NCBI GenBank assembly: GCA_963728835.1
Contig: CAVSKZ010000002.1
Coordinates: 620,001 to 684,000 of the forward strand
Origin: VRUE01 sp963728835
Lineage (GTDB): Bacteria; Actinomycetota; Thermoleophilia; Solirubrobacterales; 70-9
Reading direction: 5' to 3'
Length of the DNA stretch: 64,000 bases
The notes under the pieces were generated by a model that saw nothing but the letters and a program-made list of their open reading frames with translations, had not been told where the DNA came from and made no database searches. Shown here piece after piece: positions 29,151 to 37,085 of this stretch (positions within the stretch are counted from its first letter, which is position 1; each line of letters opens with the position of its first letter). Made by a program: the position numbers and the translations under genes.

Positions 29151-29906
29151 CTAGAAGGCGCTGCGGAGGAGGCCGCCGTCGATCGGGATGACTGTGCCGG
29201 TGATGTAGGCGGCGCGCTCGGAGCAGAGGAAGGCGACGAGGTCGCCGTACTCCTCGGGGCGGCCGAGGCGGGAGGCGGGGACTTCGCGCCGCGCCGCCTC
29301 TTCGGCCCCCTCGAGTGAGCCGCTGGCGTCGGCCAGCCGCTCGGTGCCGAAGCGGCCGGTGGCGACCGTGTTGACGGTGATCCCGTCGGCGGCGACCTCG
29401 CGTGAGAGCGTCTTGAGGAAGCCGACCGCCGCCATCCGGTGGGAGTTGGAGAGGTTGAGCCCGGGAATCGGCTCGCGGGTGGAGCTGGAGCCGACGTTGA
29501 CGATCCGCCCCCAGCCGCGCTCGCGCATGCCGGGAACGACAGCGCCGGCGAGGACGCGCGGCGCGAGGACCAGCGAGCGGTAGGCGGTTTCCCACTCCCC
29601 GAGCTCGTGCTCGAGTGCCCCGCCGAAGGGCGGCCCGCCGGTGTTGACGACGACGATCTCGACCGGGCCGAGCGCCGCCTCGACCTCGCCGGGTAGTTCC
29701 GCGAGGCGGTCGAGGTCGGAGGCGTCGGCGACGAACGGCCTCGCCCCCTCGCCGATCTCGGCCGCCGCCCCGTCCAGCTTCTCGCGCGAGCGGCTGGCGA
29801 TCGCCACTCGCGCTCCCTCGCGTGCCAGCGCCGCCGCGATCGCCCTCCCTATGCCGCGGCTGGCGCCCATCACCAGCGCCACGCGTCCCTCCAGACCGAG
29901 GTTCAC
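29151..29906 (-). CDS. SDR-family oxidoreductase lacking the catalytic Tyr
   Basis: A 251-residue short-chain dehydrogenase/reductase. The Rossmann motif GASRGIGRAIAAAL and the VVVNTGGPPFGG strand are normal, but the active site reads NVGSSSTREPIPGLNLSNSHR followed by FLKTLSREVAADG: the YxxxK tyrosine is replaced by His or Asn while the Lys remains. A subfamily of FabG-like SDRs shares this pattern, so this is probably a family trait and not damage. The C-terminus (YITGTVIPIDGGLLRSAF) is standard. It is translationally coupled (4-base overlap) to the next SDR. The substrate is unknown. Confidence 0.85.
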   Translation of the reverse strand: MNLGLEGRVALVMGASRGIGRAIAAALAREGARVAIASRSREKLDGAAAEIGEGARPFVADASDLDRLAELPGEVEAALGPVEIVVVNTGGPPFGGALEHELGEWETAYRSLVLAPRVLAGAVVPGMRERGWGRIVNVGSSSTREPIPGLNLSNSHRMAAVGFLKTLSREVAADGITVNTVATGRFGTERLADASGSLEGAEEAARREVPASRLGRPEEYGDLVAFLCSERAAYITGTVIPIDGGLLRSAF

Positions 29907-30823
29907 AGCTCCACCTTCAGGCCGGTCTCACGCTCCGATACCTCCCAGAGCCGCGCGATTGCCCTGTTCATCCCGACCCGGCGCAGGAGGGGCTTGCGCA
30001 CCGGGGGGCCGCTGTTGACGAAGAGGGGACCGTAGAACTCGCCGCCCTTCGCGCCGGGGTCGGTCGCCGCGCGCAGCTGCGAGAGCGCCCCGGTTGCCGG
30101 GGTCATGCCGACCGAGCGGGCCAGCATCAGGAAGAAGCGCTGGGAGAGACCACCGCGGGTCTCCTTCACGCTCACCGCCTGCAGCTCTGTGTTGGAGAGG
30201 CCGGGGTGGGCGATCAAGCTCGCCGCCGGCGCTCCGGCCTCCTCCAGGAGGCGGTTGAGGCCGAGGCCGAAGTGGAGGTTCGCGAGCTTCGCCTGCCCGT
30301 AGGCGCGCCAGGGCCGGTAGCGGCCCTGCAGGTGAGGGTTGGCGGGGTCCACGGCGCGACCCATGTGGTGTGCGGTGCTGGTCACGGTGACGATCCGGGC
30401 TGCCCCGGCGCGCAGCAGCGCCGGCATCAACAGGGCCGTCAGGGCGAAGTGGCCGAGGTGGTCGACGCCGAATTGCATCTCGAAGCCGTCGGCCGTCCTC
30501 TGCTCGGGGATGCCCATGACTCCGGCGTTGTTGACGAGGACGTCGACCGTCTCGTGGGCGCCGAGGATCTCCTCCGCGGCGCTGCGCACGGACTCCAGCG
30601 AGCCGAGGTCGAGGTCCACCAGGGTCAGCGGGGCCCCCGGTGCCGAGGCGCGGATGCTCTCCATCGCCTCCGCCGCCCGCTGCCGGTTGCGCGCCGCGAG
30701 CACGACACCGGCACCGGCGCAGGCCAGGGCGCGGGCGGTCTCCAGCCCGAGGCCGCCGTTGGCCCCGGTCACGACGGCGGTGCGGCCGGAGAGGTCGGGG
30801 ATGTCGGCGACGCCCCAGCTCAC
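29903..30823 (-). CDS. SDR-family oxidoreductase, retinol-dehydrogenase-like
   Basis: A 306-residue NAD(P)-dependent short-chain dehydrogenase with complete motifs: VVTGANGGLGLETARALA at the cofactor site, DVLVNNAGVMG, VTVTSTAHHMGR with the catalytic Ser, and YGQAKLANLHFGLG containing YxxxK. The length and the YGQAKLAN wording are typical of the RDH/WWOX-like branch found widely in actinobacteria, often acting on hydrophobic alcohols or carbonyls. The second SDR overlaps its end by four bases, so the pair is an operon, perhaps with a regulatory or accessory role for the Tyr-less partner. Confidence 0.88.
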   Translation of the reverse strand: MSWGVADIPDLSGRTAVVTGANGGLGLETARALACAGAGVVLAARNRQRAAEAMESIRASAPGAPLTLVDLDLGSLESVRSAAEEILGAHETVDVLVNNAGVMGIPEQRTADGFEMQFGVDHLGHFALTALLMPALLRAGAARIVTVTSTAHHMGRAVDPANPHLQGRYRPWRAYGQAKLANLHFGLGLNRLLEEAGAPAASLIAHPGLSNTELQAVSVKETRGGLSQRFFLMLARSVGMTPATGALSQLRAATDPGAKGGEFYGPLFVNSGPPVRKPLLRRVGMNRAIARLWEVSERETGLKVEL

Positions 30824-30851
30824 GAGACCTCAGGCCAACCGTTCGTCGCGC

Positions 30852-31181
30852 TCATCGGGGCAGGAGGCTATCGGCGGAGTCCCGCGCGCAGAGCCAGGCG
30901 AACAGTCCGACCGCGACGAGCACCCCCAGCCAGTGCAACCCGGCGAGCACCGCGAGGCCGCTGACGATCCCGGCCAGCAGGGCCCGCACCAGCGCCGGCG
31001 CCGGCTCCAGCCCGACCACCCTGGCCGTGACCCAGGCGCATCCGAGCCAGGTGACGGGACCGGCGATCCACCCCCAGTCCTCGAAGAAGCCGTGCGAGAA
31101 GACAAGCGCCAGCAGCAGAGAGGCCGCGACCACGGCCACCAGCTGCACCACCGCCACCCGCCAGAAGACCTCGAGCCTCAC
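30852..31181 (-). CDS. Small membrane protein, three to four helices
   Basis: About 109 hydrophobic residues: FWRVAVVQLVAVVAASLLLA, WIAGPVTWLGCAWVTARVV, LLAGIVSGLAVLAGLHWLGV and LVAVGLFAWLC. No family is recognised. GTG at 31181 is preferred because GGGAG lies nine bases upstream; an in-frame start at 31214 would add a charged 11-residue leader. It precedes the SDR pair on the same strand with a 28-bp gap, so it may head that operon. Confidence 0.6.
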   Translation of the reverse strand: MRLEVFWRVAVVQLVAVVAASLLLALVFSHGFFEDWGWIAGPVTWLGCAWVTARVVGLEPAPALVRALLAGIVSGLAVLAGLHWLGVLVAVGLFAWLCARDSADSLLPR

Positions 31182-31250
31182 GCGCGAATTCTCCCATTCA
31201 GCCCGCCGGGCCACCGCCCGGCCCCGCGTGTTCCATAATCAGGAAGGCCT

Positions 31251-31323
31251 GGGCGGTTAGCTCAGTTGGGAGAGCGCCTGCCTTACAAGCAGGAGGTCAC
31301 TGGTTCGAGCCCAGTACCGCCCA
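31251..31323 (+). tRNA. tRNA-Val (anticodon TAC)
   Basis: A 73-base cloverleaf. The acceptor GGGCGGT pairs with ACCGCCC, the D arm contains AGCTCAGTTGGGAGAGC, the anticodon stem CCTGC/GCAGG encloses CTTACAA (anticodon TAC), and the T arm has GGTTCGAGCC. CCA is not encoded. It lies at the edge of the lower-GC patch 31.3-33.7 kb, but no duplicated tRNA end was seen downstream. Confidence 0.97.
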
Positions 31324-31341
31324 TCGCTGGAATCCCCCCGC

Positions 31342-31629
31342 CTAGCCGTCGTCGGGAGGTTTTCGGCGGTCGGAGAGCTTGCGTATCGCCTTTGGTGCGG
31401 CTATTCCCGCGCCACCCACACCTCCGAAGAGCACGGAAGCGATTCCGTCGGCCCCCAGAACGAAATGCGTGAAGGCCATGAACGCACATAGCGGCAACAG
31501 ATACGCGAGGCTATTCATGGCTCGACCCAGGGATTTCGGGATGTGTTCGCGGCAGCCCACCGCAAACCCTTGGCGGATCGCCAGTAGAACATCGCCTTTG
31601 TCGGTCTCGATGGTGCGGTAGTCCGCCAC
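31342..31629 (-). CDS. Small membrane protein, unknown
   Basis: 95 residues with a polar N-terminus (ADYRTIETDKGDVLLAIRQG), two hydrophobic stretches (AMNSLAYLLPLCAFMAFTHF and GIASVLFGGVGGAGIAAP) and a basic C-terminal tail. GTG at 31629 has GGGGAG nine bases upstream. Base composition is lower in GC than the neighbours, in line with the adjacent patch. It may be an accessory gene acquired together with the plus-strand gene at 31803. No family is recognised. Confidence 0.5.
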   Translation of the reverse strand: MADYRTIETDKGDVLLAIRQGFAVGCREHIPKSLGRAMNSLAYLLPLCAFMAFTHFVLGADGIASVLFGGVGGAGIAAPKAIRKLSDRRKPPDDG

Positions 31630-31734
31630 CGGGTACTCCCCTTCCCTGCTCCCTCCGTGGCCTTGCCCGATTCTGGCAAATTAGAGTATCTATGTCAATG
31701 ATCGTACGGTCTTGAATAGGGAGTCAAAGGAGAC

Positions 31735-31755
31735 ATGCCGGATATTTGGCATTAG
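31735..31755 (+). other. Possible six-codon leader ORF
   Basis: AAAGGAG lies three bases before an ATG that opens a six-codon frame (MPDIWH, stop TAG at 31753). It is the strongest ribosome-binding site in this intergenic stretch and lies 47 bp before the GTG start of the large gene at 31803. It could be an upstream ORF influencing that gene, or the SD may serve the in-frame TTG at 31746 at a long spacing. Confidence 0.3.
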
Positions 31756-31802
31756 TGTCTACCAGTGGTAGTCAATCCTGGGGCGGTGCTAAGGTCTCAA
31801 TC

Positions 31803-33668
31803 GTGACGGCGGAACTGCCCAGCGAAAAGGCAGTGCGTGGTGCCTTGGCGCGCCTGATCACGCACGGAGTCGAATCGATCTGGCTGCCGGACATCCAGCC
31901 GTTGTTCGAATTGCCGGCGGTGAAAGCGAAGCTGTCAGAGCTGGGAGAGGACCATGCGGCAGAGGCGTTGCGAGCGGTGCTGGAGGGCGCAATTGGCGAC
32001 ATGGGCCAGTCGCAGTATCGCTCCCTTCTCACGATCGTCCTGGGCCTCGATCCCCAGTACGAGGATCTCCAGGCGGGCGCGAAGCGGGAAATCGCCGGAC
32101 AGAAGTTCCGGGGCGGTGCACGCCCTGTCAGCGCCGGCACGATTCGCCAGCATCACGAGCCTAGGGCGCTGGATGAGCTGGCCCGGTTGCTCGTCTCCAC
32201 CGGGTCCAGGTCCAGTTTTGGGGCCAACGCCAGTGTGGACGCGTGGGATCCCCCCGAGCTTCTGGGTCAGGCTCTCGAATGGCACCCGCACCTGCACCGG
32301 CGGTGGGCCGGAGAGCAACTCACCTTCTGGCGTCTCTCGCTGGCCGGCTACCGGCGCGGGGAAGCCGCCGAGAGGATCCGGGGGGTCATGCGTCAGGTAG
32401 ACGTACGCTCCTGGGCGGCCTTTGAGCTGCTTGGGGTCTTCGACGTCCTCGTCAGTGCTTGGGTTCCCGCCAGAGCGGTCGAGTGGGACATCCGTTCGGG
32501 GCTCTTTGCTGAGTTCGGCGGTGGTCTGGAGCTAGTCGACAGCTTCGTAGTGGACCAGATCATCTCTCACTGGGCTTGGGCTGCTGCCGACGGCTCGCTC
32601 CGGCTACCGCCCGCTGAGGTTCTGGCCCAACCCCTAGCTTCCGGCGAGATCGATCAGCTGAACAGGGGCGGGCAAGAACTTGACCTGGGCCACTACCAGG
32701 CCTTGAACATCGTTAGCCGACCGCCGGTGGCAAGGGGGATCGGGTTCTTTGTCGCGCTGGGACTCCAAGGCCATGCCTTGGTGCTCTCAGCGGCTCATCG
32801 CAACCTCGAAGACCAGATCGTCAAGGTGGTCCGCGACGCTTCGCAGGGGGCCTTTTCCGAACTGTCCATCTACCAGGGCTCGGGGTTCTCCAACTTCCTC
32901 ATCCACGGCAGCGTGAGCGCCGAGAGCTTCTCCGACCTCAACCAACTGCTGGTGCGACTCGCCGACGTGGAGCCATCCGCCAGTCCCCGCATAAATACGT
33001 TCGTCACGTCCTCCCCCTTTCCCCTGGCGCGCGAAGAATCGATGCCCGGAGGCAGAACCCTGCCTGAAGACCAAAGCATCGTCCAGCTGCTGAAACAAGG
33101 AGAGAGTGGCCGCCTGGAGATCAAGGCATCTGCCTTCACCGATCTGCACCGCCTGGGAGAGCACAGCTCGGCCTCGCGTGGATCTCACCCCCCTCGATCT
33201 CCTCAGGTCGCTCATGGGCTAGCCGCGACGGTCACGGCTCTTTTGAATACCGATGGGGGCACGGTCGTGATCGGTGCATTGGATAGGCAAGCTCTCGAGA
33301 AGCATCCGAACTTGATGGAGAGCGCGATTGCCACAGACGCCCCTCGTGTAGACCATTACCTGGTAACCGGAATCGACTATGAGATGGAGAACGGGATCGA
33401 CTCGTTTGAGAGGAGACTCCGCGACCTCTTCGCGCAGGCGGTCGAGCCCTCGCCGATGCGGTTCCTGCAGATCAGATTCGAGACGGTCGGCGACCGTACG
33501 GCATGCATCGTGCGCGCGTTGGGTGCCGAGTCGGCAGATGCGGCGCGATGGTTCTACTGCAAGTCGCAAAGCGGCGAGATGAGCTTTGTGGTCCGCGACG
33601 GGTCGGTCATCCGAACCCTCGAGGGTCCCAGCGCTGACGAATACAAGGCTTCCAGGCCGCGCAGGTAG
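31803..33668 (+). CDS. AlbA_2 (Schlafen-like) domain protein with unknown N-terminal region
   Basis: About 621 residues. The C-terminal third carries an AlbA_2/Schlafen-type nucleic-acid-binding domain: LLKQGESGRLEIKASAF, then HGLAATVTALLNTDGGTVVI followed by GALDRQ, and RFETVGDRTACIVRALGA ... WFYCKSQSGEMSFVVR. The N-terminal ~430 residues match nothing I recognise; an early segment (AGQKFRGGARPVSAGTIRQH, EPRALDELARLL) looks like a small helical domain. Codon use is less GC-rich than in neighbours and the gene is next to tRNA-Val, which suggests acquisition. AlbA_2 proteins include transcription regulators and defence-associated proteins; neither can be assigned. The start is uncertain (GTG 31803 or TTG 31746); high-GC3 coding begins near 31803. 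Confidence 0.68.
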   Translation: MTAELPSEKAVRGALARLITHGVESIWLPDIQPLFELPAVKAKLSELGEDHAAEALRAVLEGAIGDMGQSQYRSLLTIVLGLDPQYEDLQAGAKREIAGQKFRGGARPVSAGTIRQHHEPRALDELARLLVSTGSRSSFGANASVDAWDPPELLGQALEWHPHLHRRWAGEQLTFWRLSLAGYRRGEAAERIRGVMRQVDVRSWAAFELLGVFDVLVSAWVPARAVEWDIRSGLFAEFGGGLELVDSFVVDQIISHWAWAAADGSLRLPPAEVLAQPLASGEIDQLNRGGQELDLGHYQALNIVSRPPVARGIGFFVALGLQGHALVLSAAHRNLEDQIVKVVRDASQGAFSELSIYQGSGFSNFLIHGSVSAESFSDLNQLLVRLADVEPSASPRINTFVTSSPFPLAREESMPGGRTLPEDQSIVQLLKQGESGRLEIKASAFTDLHRLGEHSSASRGSHPPRSPQVAHGLAATVTALLNTDGGTVVIGALDRQALEKHPNLMESAIATDAPRVDHYLVTGIDYEMENGIDSFERRLRDLFAQAVEPSPMRFLQIRFETVGDRTACIVRALGAESADAARWFYCKSQSGEMSFVVRDGSVIRTLEGPSADEYKASRPRR

Positions 33669-33721
33669 GCAGCATTGCCGTGTAACCGTACGATCTGATC
33701 ATTCCCTCCGGTCGGACAACC

Positions 33722-34408
33722 GTGTCGATCCCGGCTCGTTTCAACGGTCCGCTGGCCAGCGGCAACGGGGGGTACAGCGCCGCGGTGTTCGCGGCCTTGC
33801 TCGACGGCCCGGCTGCGGTGAGCCTGCGCAGCCCGGTGCCGCTCGATCGCGAGCTGGGGGTTGAGCGGGAGGGGGAGGGGTTGCGCGTGGCCGACGGCGA
33901 GACGCTCGTCGCGACCGTGGAGCCCGCGGCGGAGCTGGACCTGGACGTTCCCCAGCCCGTCTCGGTCGAGGAGGCGCGGGCGGCCTCACGCCATTACCGC
34001 GGACTCGCCGACGGCGAGTTCTGCCGCTGCTTCGTCTGCGGGCGCGCGCGCGAGGACTCGCTCGGCGTCTTCGCCGGCGCGGTCGCGGGTCGTGACGTCG
34101 TCGCCAGTCCCTGGGCGCCCCCGCCCTGGACCGCCGGCGCGTCCGGTCGGGTCATGCCCGAGATCGTCGGCGCGGTTCTCGACTGCCCCACCTACTTCGC
34201 CCTCTACATGCACGGCGACCTGCGCACCAGCTTTCTCGCCCGCTTCCAGGTGCGCATCGACGCTCCCGCCCCCGTGGGCGAGGATCTCGTCGTGATCGCC
34301 TGGCCGATCGAGGTGGACGGCCGCAAGCTGCACGCCGGCTCGGCGCTACTCGGCGCCTCGGGGGTTGTTCTTGCAGTAGCTCGCGCGCTGCTCGTCGAGC
34401 CGCGTTAG
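33722..34408 (+). CDS. Hotdog-fold thioesterase-like protein
   Basis: 228 residues. RFNGPLASGNGGYSAAVFAA at the N-terminus and MPEIVGAVLDCPTYFALY, SFLARFQVRIDAPAPVGEDL and ALLGASGVVLAVARALLVEP towards the C-terminus follow the pattern of double-hotdog acyl-CoA thioesterase-like proteins. A central CRCFVCGRAREDSLGVF with three cysteines is seen in related actinobacterial proteins and may bind a metal. The start is GTG at 33722. It is probably a single-gene unit; the ligand is unknown. Confidence 0.65.
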   Translation: MSIPARFNGPLASGNGGYSAAVFAALLDGPAAVSLRSPVPLDRELGVEREGEGLRVADGETLVATVEPAAELDLDVPQPVSVEEARAASRHYRGLADGEFCRCFVCGRAREDSLGVFAGAVAGRDVVASPWAPPPWTAGASGRVMPEIVGAVLDCPTYFALYMHGDLRTSFLARFQVRIDAPAPVGEDLVVIAWPIEVDGRKLHAGSALLGASGVVLAVARALLVEPR

Positions 34409-34516
34409 CCCGGGGCATCTGGCCTGGACGGGGTAGCGGAACGCCTTTGGGCCTTAACATGGACTGCGAAGGTCCTCGTTATCTTGGACCAGGGCTAGGG
34501 AGAGGAGAGGCACAGG

Positions 34517-35293
34517 ATGCGTAGGAAGATCGGTCTAGGGGTTGTGCTCGGCGTGCTTGTCGCGGCGGCGATCGCGAATGCGAGCACGTTCAAAGCTCAC
34601 GTCGTCCTCGGGGACCTCGTGCTCGACGCGCAGGGAGGCTTCGAGCCCAATGCGCTGCCGAAATTCGAGAATGCTCCGATCACCACCCACGGCGGCGGCA
34701 AGCTCTCCACGGTCTCCGGCGAAATCCCGCCGATCCTGGACAACTTCGTCCTCGAATTCGACAAACACGGCGCCGTCGACACCACCGGGATCCCGGTCTG
34801 CACCAGAGCGAAACTCGTGGCCACGGATGTGCCGGCGGCGCGGCGCGCCTGCGGAGACACGATCGTGGGCAAGGGCTTCGGCAAGGCCGTCGTGAAGTTC
34901 CCGGAACAGGGCCCGATCGTCGTCGGCTCTCCGATCACGCTCTTCAACGGCCCGAAGAAGGGCGGCGACGACACGATCATCGCCCACGCCCACCTCGATT
35001 ACCCGGGCCCGGCGACGTTCATCGTCCCGGTCGTGATCGAAAAGATCAACAACGGAGTCTTCGGCTATCGCGTCAACGTGAAAATCCCGAAGATCGCCGG
35101 CGGCTACGGCCACCCGCTCTCCGGCTCCGCCAAGGTCGGCCGCAAATGGACCTACAAAGGCAAGAAGCACAGCTACATCAGCGCGCGTTGTGAAACCGGG
35201 CGCTTCCAGGTCAAGGGCCAGTTCACCTTCAAAGACGCCGACAAAACCACCCTTACCGCCAACTTCGTACTGCCCTGCAAGGTCCGCAAATAA
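34517..35293 (+). CDS. Secreted protein of tandem paralogue family, copy 1
   Basis: 258 residues with a signal peptide (RKIGLGVVLGVLVAAAIANA). Landmarks shared with the next two genes are GGGKLSTVSG, EFDKHG, LPVC or IPVC, CGDTIVGKGFG, the strictly conserved LFNGPKKGGDDT, and a KWTYKGKKHSYISARC segment followed by a final Cys near the end. Four cysteines at matched positions suggest two disulfides. The fold looks all-beta. GGAGAGG precedes the ATG. Only 17 bp separate it from copy 2, so the three form an operon. No known function is recognised. Confidence 0.75.
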   Translation: MRRKIGLGVVLGVLVAAAIANASTFKAHVVLGDLVLDAQGGFEPNALPKFENAPITTHGGGKLSTVSGEIPPILDNFVLEFDKHGAVDTTGIPVCTRAKLVATDVPAARRACGDTIVGKGFGKAVVKFPEQGPIVVGSPITLFNGPKKGGDDTIIAHAHLDYPGPATFIVPVVIEKINNGVFGYRVNVKIPKIAGGYGHPLSGSAKVGRKWTYKGKKHSYISARCETGRFQVKGQFTFKDADKTTLTANFVLPCKVRK

Positions 35294-35310
35294 AGGGCCC
35301 CACCAGCGCC

Positions 35311-36108
35311 ATGCCGAGATTCCGTGCGCCTGAGAAGCTGACCGTCCTCGCTGTCCTGGCGCTGGCGGCGCTGGCTTTCGCCGCCACGGCGGGTGCCGTC
35401 AAGAAGGTCGAAAGGGTCGAACTTCGCCTGGGTGACCTCGTGATCATCGGCAAGGGTGGCTTCAAACCCGAAACCCTGCCGAAGGACCGCTTCGCGCCGA
35501 TCGAAGTCTACGGCGGCGGCAAGCTCTCGACGGTGTCGGGCGAGCTCCCCCCGATCCTCAACGAGATCACCTTCGAATTCGACAAGGACGGCCTGGTCGA
35601 CACCACGGGGCTTCCCGTCTGCTCCCGGGGCAAGCTCGTCGCCACCGACGTGCCAACCGCGCGGCACGCCTGCGGAGACGCGATCGTCGGCAAGGGCTTC
35701 GGCACGGCGGTCGTCGCCCTTCCCGAACAGGCTCCGATCCCGGCGAGCACCGGCATCACGCTCTTCAACGGCCCGAAGAAGGGCGGGGACGACACGGTGT
35801 TCGTGCACGCGCACCTCGACGTGCCCGCTCCCTCGACGGTCCTCTTCCAGGTCGTGATCGAAAAAATCCACGGCGGCCCCTACGGCTACCGCGCCGAAGC
35901 GAACATCCCGAAACTCGTCAACGGCTTTGGGCACCCGATCTCCGGGCGCCTCTCGATCGACCGCAAATGGACCTACAAGGGCAAGAAGCACAGCTACGCC
36001 AACGCCCGCTGCGCGAAGGGCCGCCTGCAGGCCAAGGGCCGTTTCGGGTTCGAGGACGGCACCGTGCTCAGCGGCACCTTCCTGAGGCCCTGCAAAGTCC
36101 TCAAGTAA
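35311..36108 (+). CDS. Secreted protein of tandem paralogue family, copy 2
   Basis: 265 residues, closest to copy 3 in the N-terminal part of the mature protein (VELRLGDLVIIGKGGFKPET versus VRLQLGDLVIIGEGGFTPKR). The signal peptide region is LTVLAVLALAALAFAATAGA. It contains YGGGKLSTVSGELPPILNEI, FEFDKDGLVDTTGLPVC, DAIVGKGFGTAV, LFNGPKKGGDDT and KWTYKGKKHSYANARC. It keeps the four-cysteine pattern of copy 1 and lies 12 bp before copy 3. The function is unknown; the conserved Lys/Gly/Asp loop may be a binding site. Confidence 0.75.
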   Translation: MPRFRAPEKLTVLAVLALAALAFAATAGAVKKVERVELRLGDLVIIGKGGFKPETLPKDRFAPIEVYGGGKLSTVSGELPPILNEITFEFDKDGLVDTTGLPVCSRGKLVATDVPTARHACGDAIVGKGFGTAVVALPEQAPIPASTGITLFNGPKKGGDDTVFVHAHLDVPAPSTVLFQVVIEKIHGGPYGYRAEANIPKLVNGFGHPISGRLSIDRKWTYKGKKHSYANARCAKGRLQAKGRFGFEDGTVLSGTFLRPCKVLK

Positions 36109-36120
36109 GGACCCGCGCCG

Positions 36121-36912
36121 ATGCTCAGCAGCCCTAAGCGGAGAAGGCGCCTGGCGATCTCGGGGCTGGTCGGGGCGCTGAGCTTGCTCGTGCTGGCGGG
36201 CACCGCCGACGCCGTGAAGGTCCGCCTGCAGCTCGGCGACCTCGTCATCATCGGTGAGGGCGGCTTCACGCCGAAGCGTTTGCCGAAGGATCGCGACGCG
36301 CCGATCGAACTCTACGGCGGCGGCAAGATCAGCACCGTCTCGGGCGCCTACCCGCCGGTGATCAAAGACATCAACTTCGAATTCGACAAGCACGGCTCCG
36401 TGGTCACCACCGGCCTCCCGGTCTGCACGTCGGCCAAGCTCCAGGCCACGACCGTCCCGGCGGCCCGCAAGAACTGCCCGGGCGCGATCGTCGGCAAGGG
36501 CTTCGGCCGCGGCGTCGTCGTCTTCCCCGAACAGCCCGCGATCCCGGTCTCCTCGCCGATCACGCTCTTCAACGGCCCGAAGAAGGGCGGCGACGACACG
36601 GTGTTCGCGCACTTCTACACCACCGTCCCGGCCCCGGTCGCGTTCGTCATCCCGATCGTGATCCAGAAGATCAGCAAAGGCGTCTACGGCTACCGGACCG
36701 AGGCGCGGATCCCGCCGATCGCCGGCGGTAACGGCATCCCCCTCTCGGGGCACCTGAGGATCGGCAAGAAATGGACCCACAAGGGCAAGCGCTACAGCTA
36801 CGTCAACGCGCGCTGCGCGACCGGTCGCCTGCAGGCTCGCGGTGAGTTCGCCTTCAGGGACGGCACCGAACTCAGGGGCACGTTCTTCGAGCCCTGCAAG
36901 GCGAAGGGCTAG
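36121..36912 (+). CDS. Secreted protein of tandem paralogue family, copy 3
   Basis: 263 residues. The signal peptide is LAISGLVGALSLLVLAGTADA. Shared landmarks are LYGGGKISTVSGAYPPVIKD, EFDKHGSVVTTGLPVC, CPGAIVGKGFG, LFNGPKKGGDDT and KWTHKGKRYSYVNARC, with the terminal EPCK. An added cysteine near KNCPG aligns with the Cys of the other copies. It ends the three-gene tandem; the E2 element follows seven bases later. Divergence between copies is greatest at the N- and C-terminal edges, as expected for old tandem duplicates. Confidence 0.75.
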   Translation: MLSSPKRRRRLAISGLVGALSLLVLAGTADAVKVRLQLGDLVIIGEGGFTPKRLPKDRDAPIELYGGGKISTVSGAYPPVIKDINFEFDKHGSVVTTGLPVCTSAKLQATTVPAARKNCPGAIVGKGFGRGVVVFPEQPAIPVSSPITLFNGPKKGGDDTVFAHFYTTVPAPVAFVIPIVIQKISKGVYGYRTEARIPPIAGGNGIPLSGHLRIGKKWTHKGKRYSYVNARCATGRLQARGEFAFRDGTELRGTFFEPCKAKG

Positions 36913-36919
36913 ACCTCCT

Positions 36920-37085
36920 TAGGAGGGGTTAGCGAAACCCTCGCGCACGTCTGGCGGCGGCGGACACTGCGCGGTACGGCGTCCTCGGTCGGCCAAATAG
37001 CGCTGCTATTCGGCCTCCCTGCGTCCTTGTCCCGCTTGGCCCGGCGCTCGCCAGCCGCCCACGCGGGTTTCGCTAACCCCTCCTA
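36920..37085. repeat. Structured intergenic element E2, 21-bp perfect arms, conserved core
   Basis: The arms 36920-36940 and 37065-37085 pair perfectly and are unrelated to the E1 arms. The interior repeats the E1 core in the same order: CGCACGTCTGG, GCGTCCTCGG (36979-36988), an inner hairpin (36991-37015, one mismatch), CCCTGCGTCCTTG (37017-37029, identical to E1) and GCTTGGCC. The right arm contains the stop codon of the minus-strand DUF2236 gene. It lies between convergent genes. Confidence 0.8.

Noticed and set aside
31324..34000. Integrative element attached to tRNA-Val
   Set aside because: No integrase gene and no repeated tRNA 3' end were seen by eye downstream, so only a composition shift is claimed.
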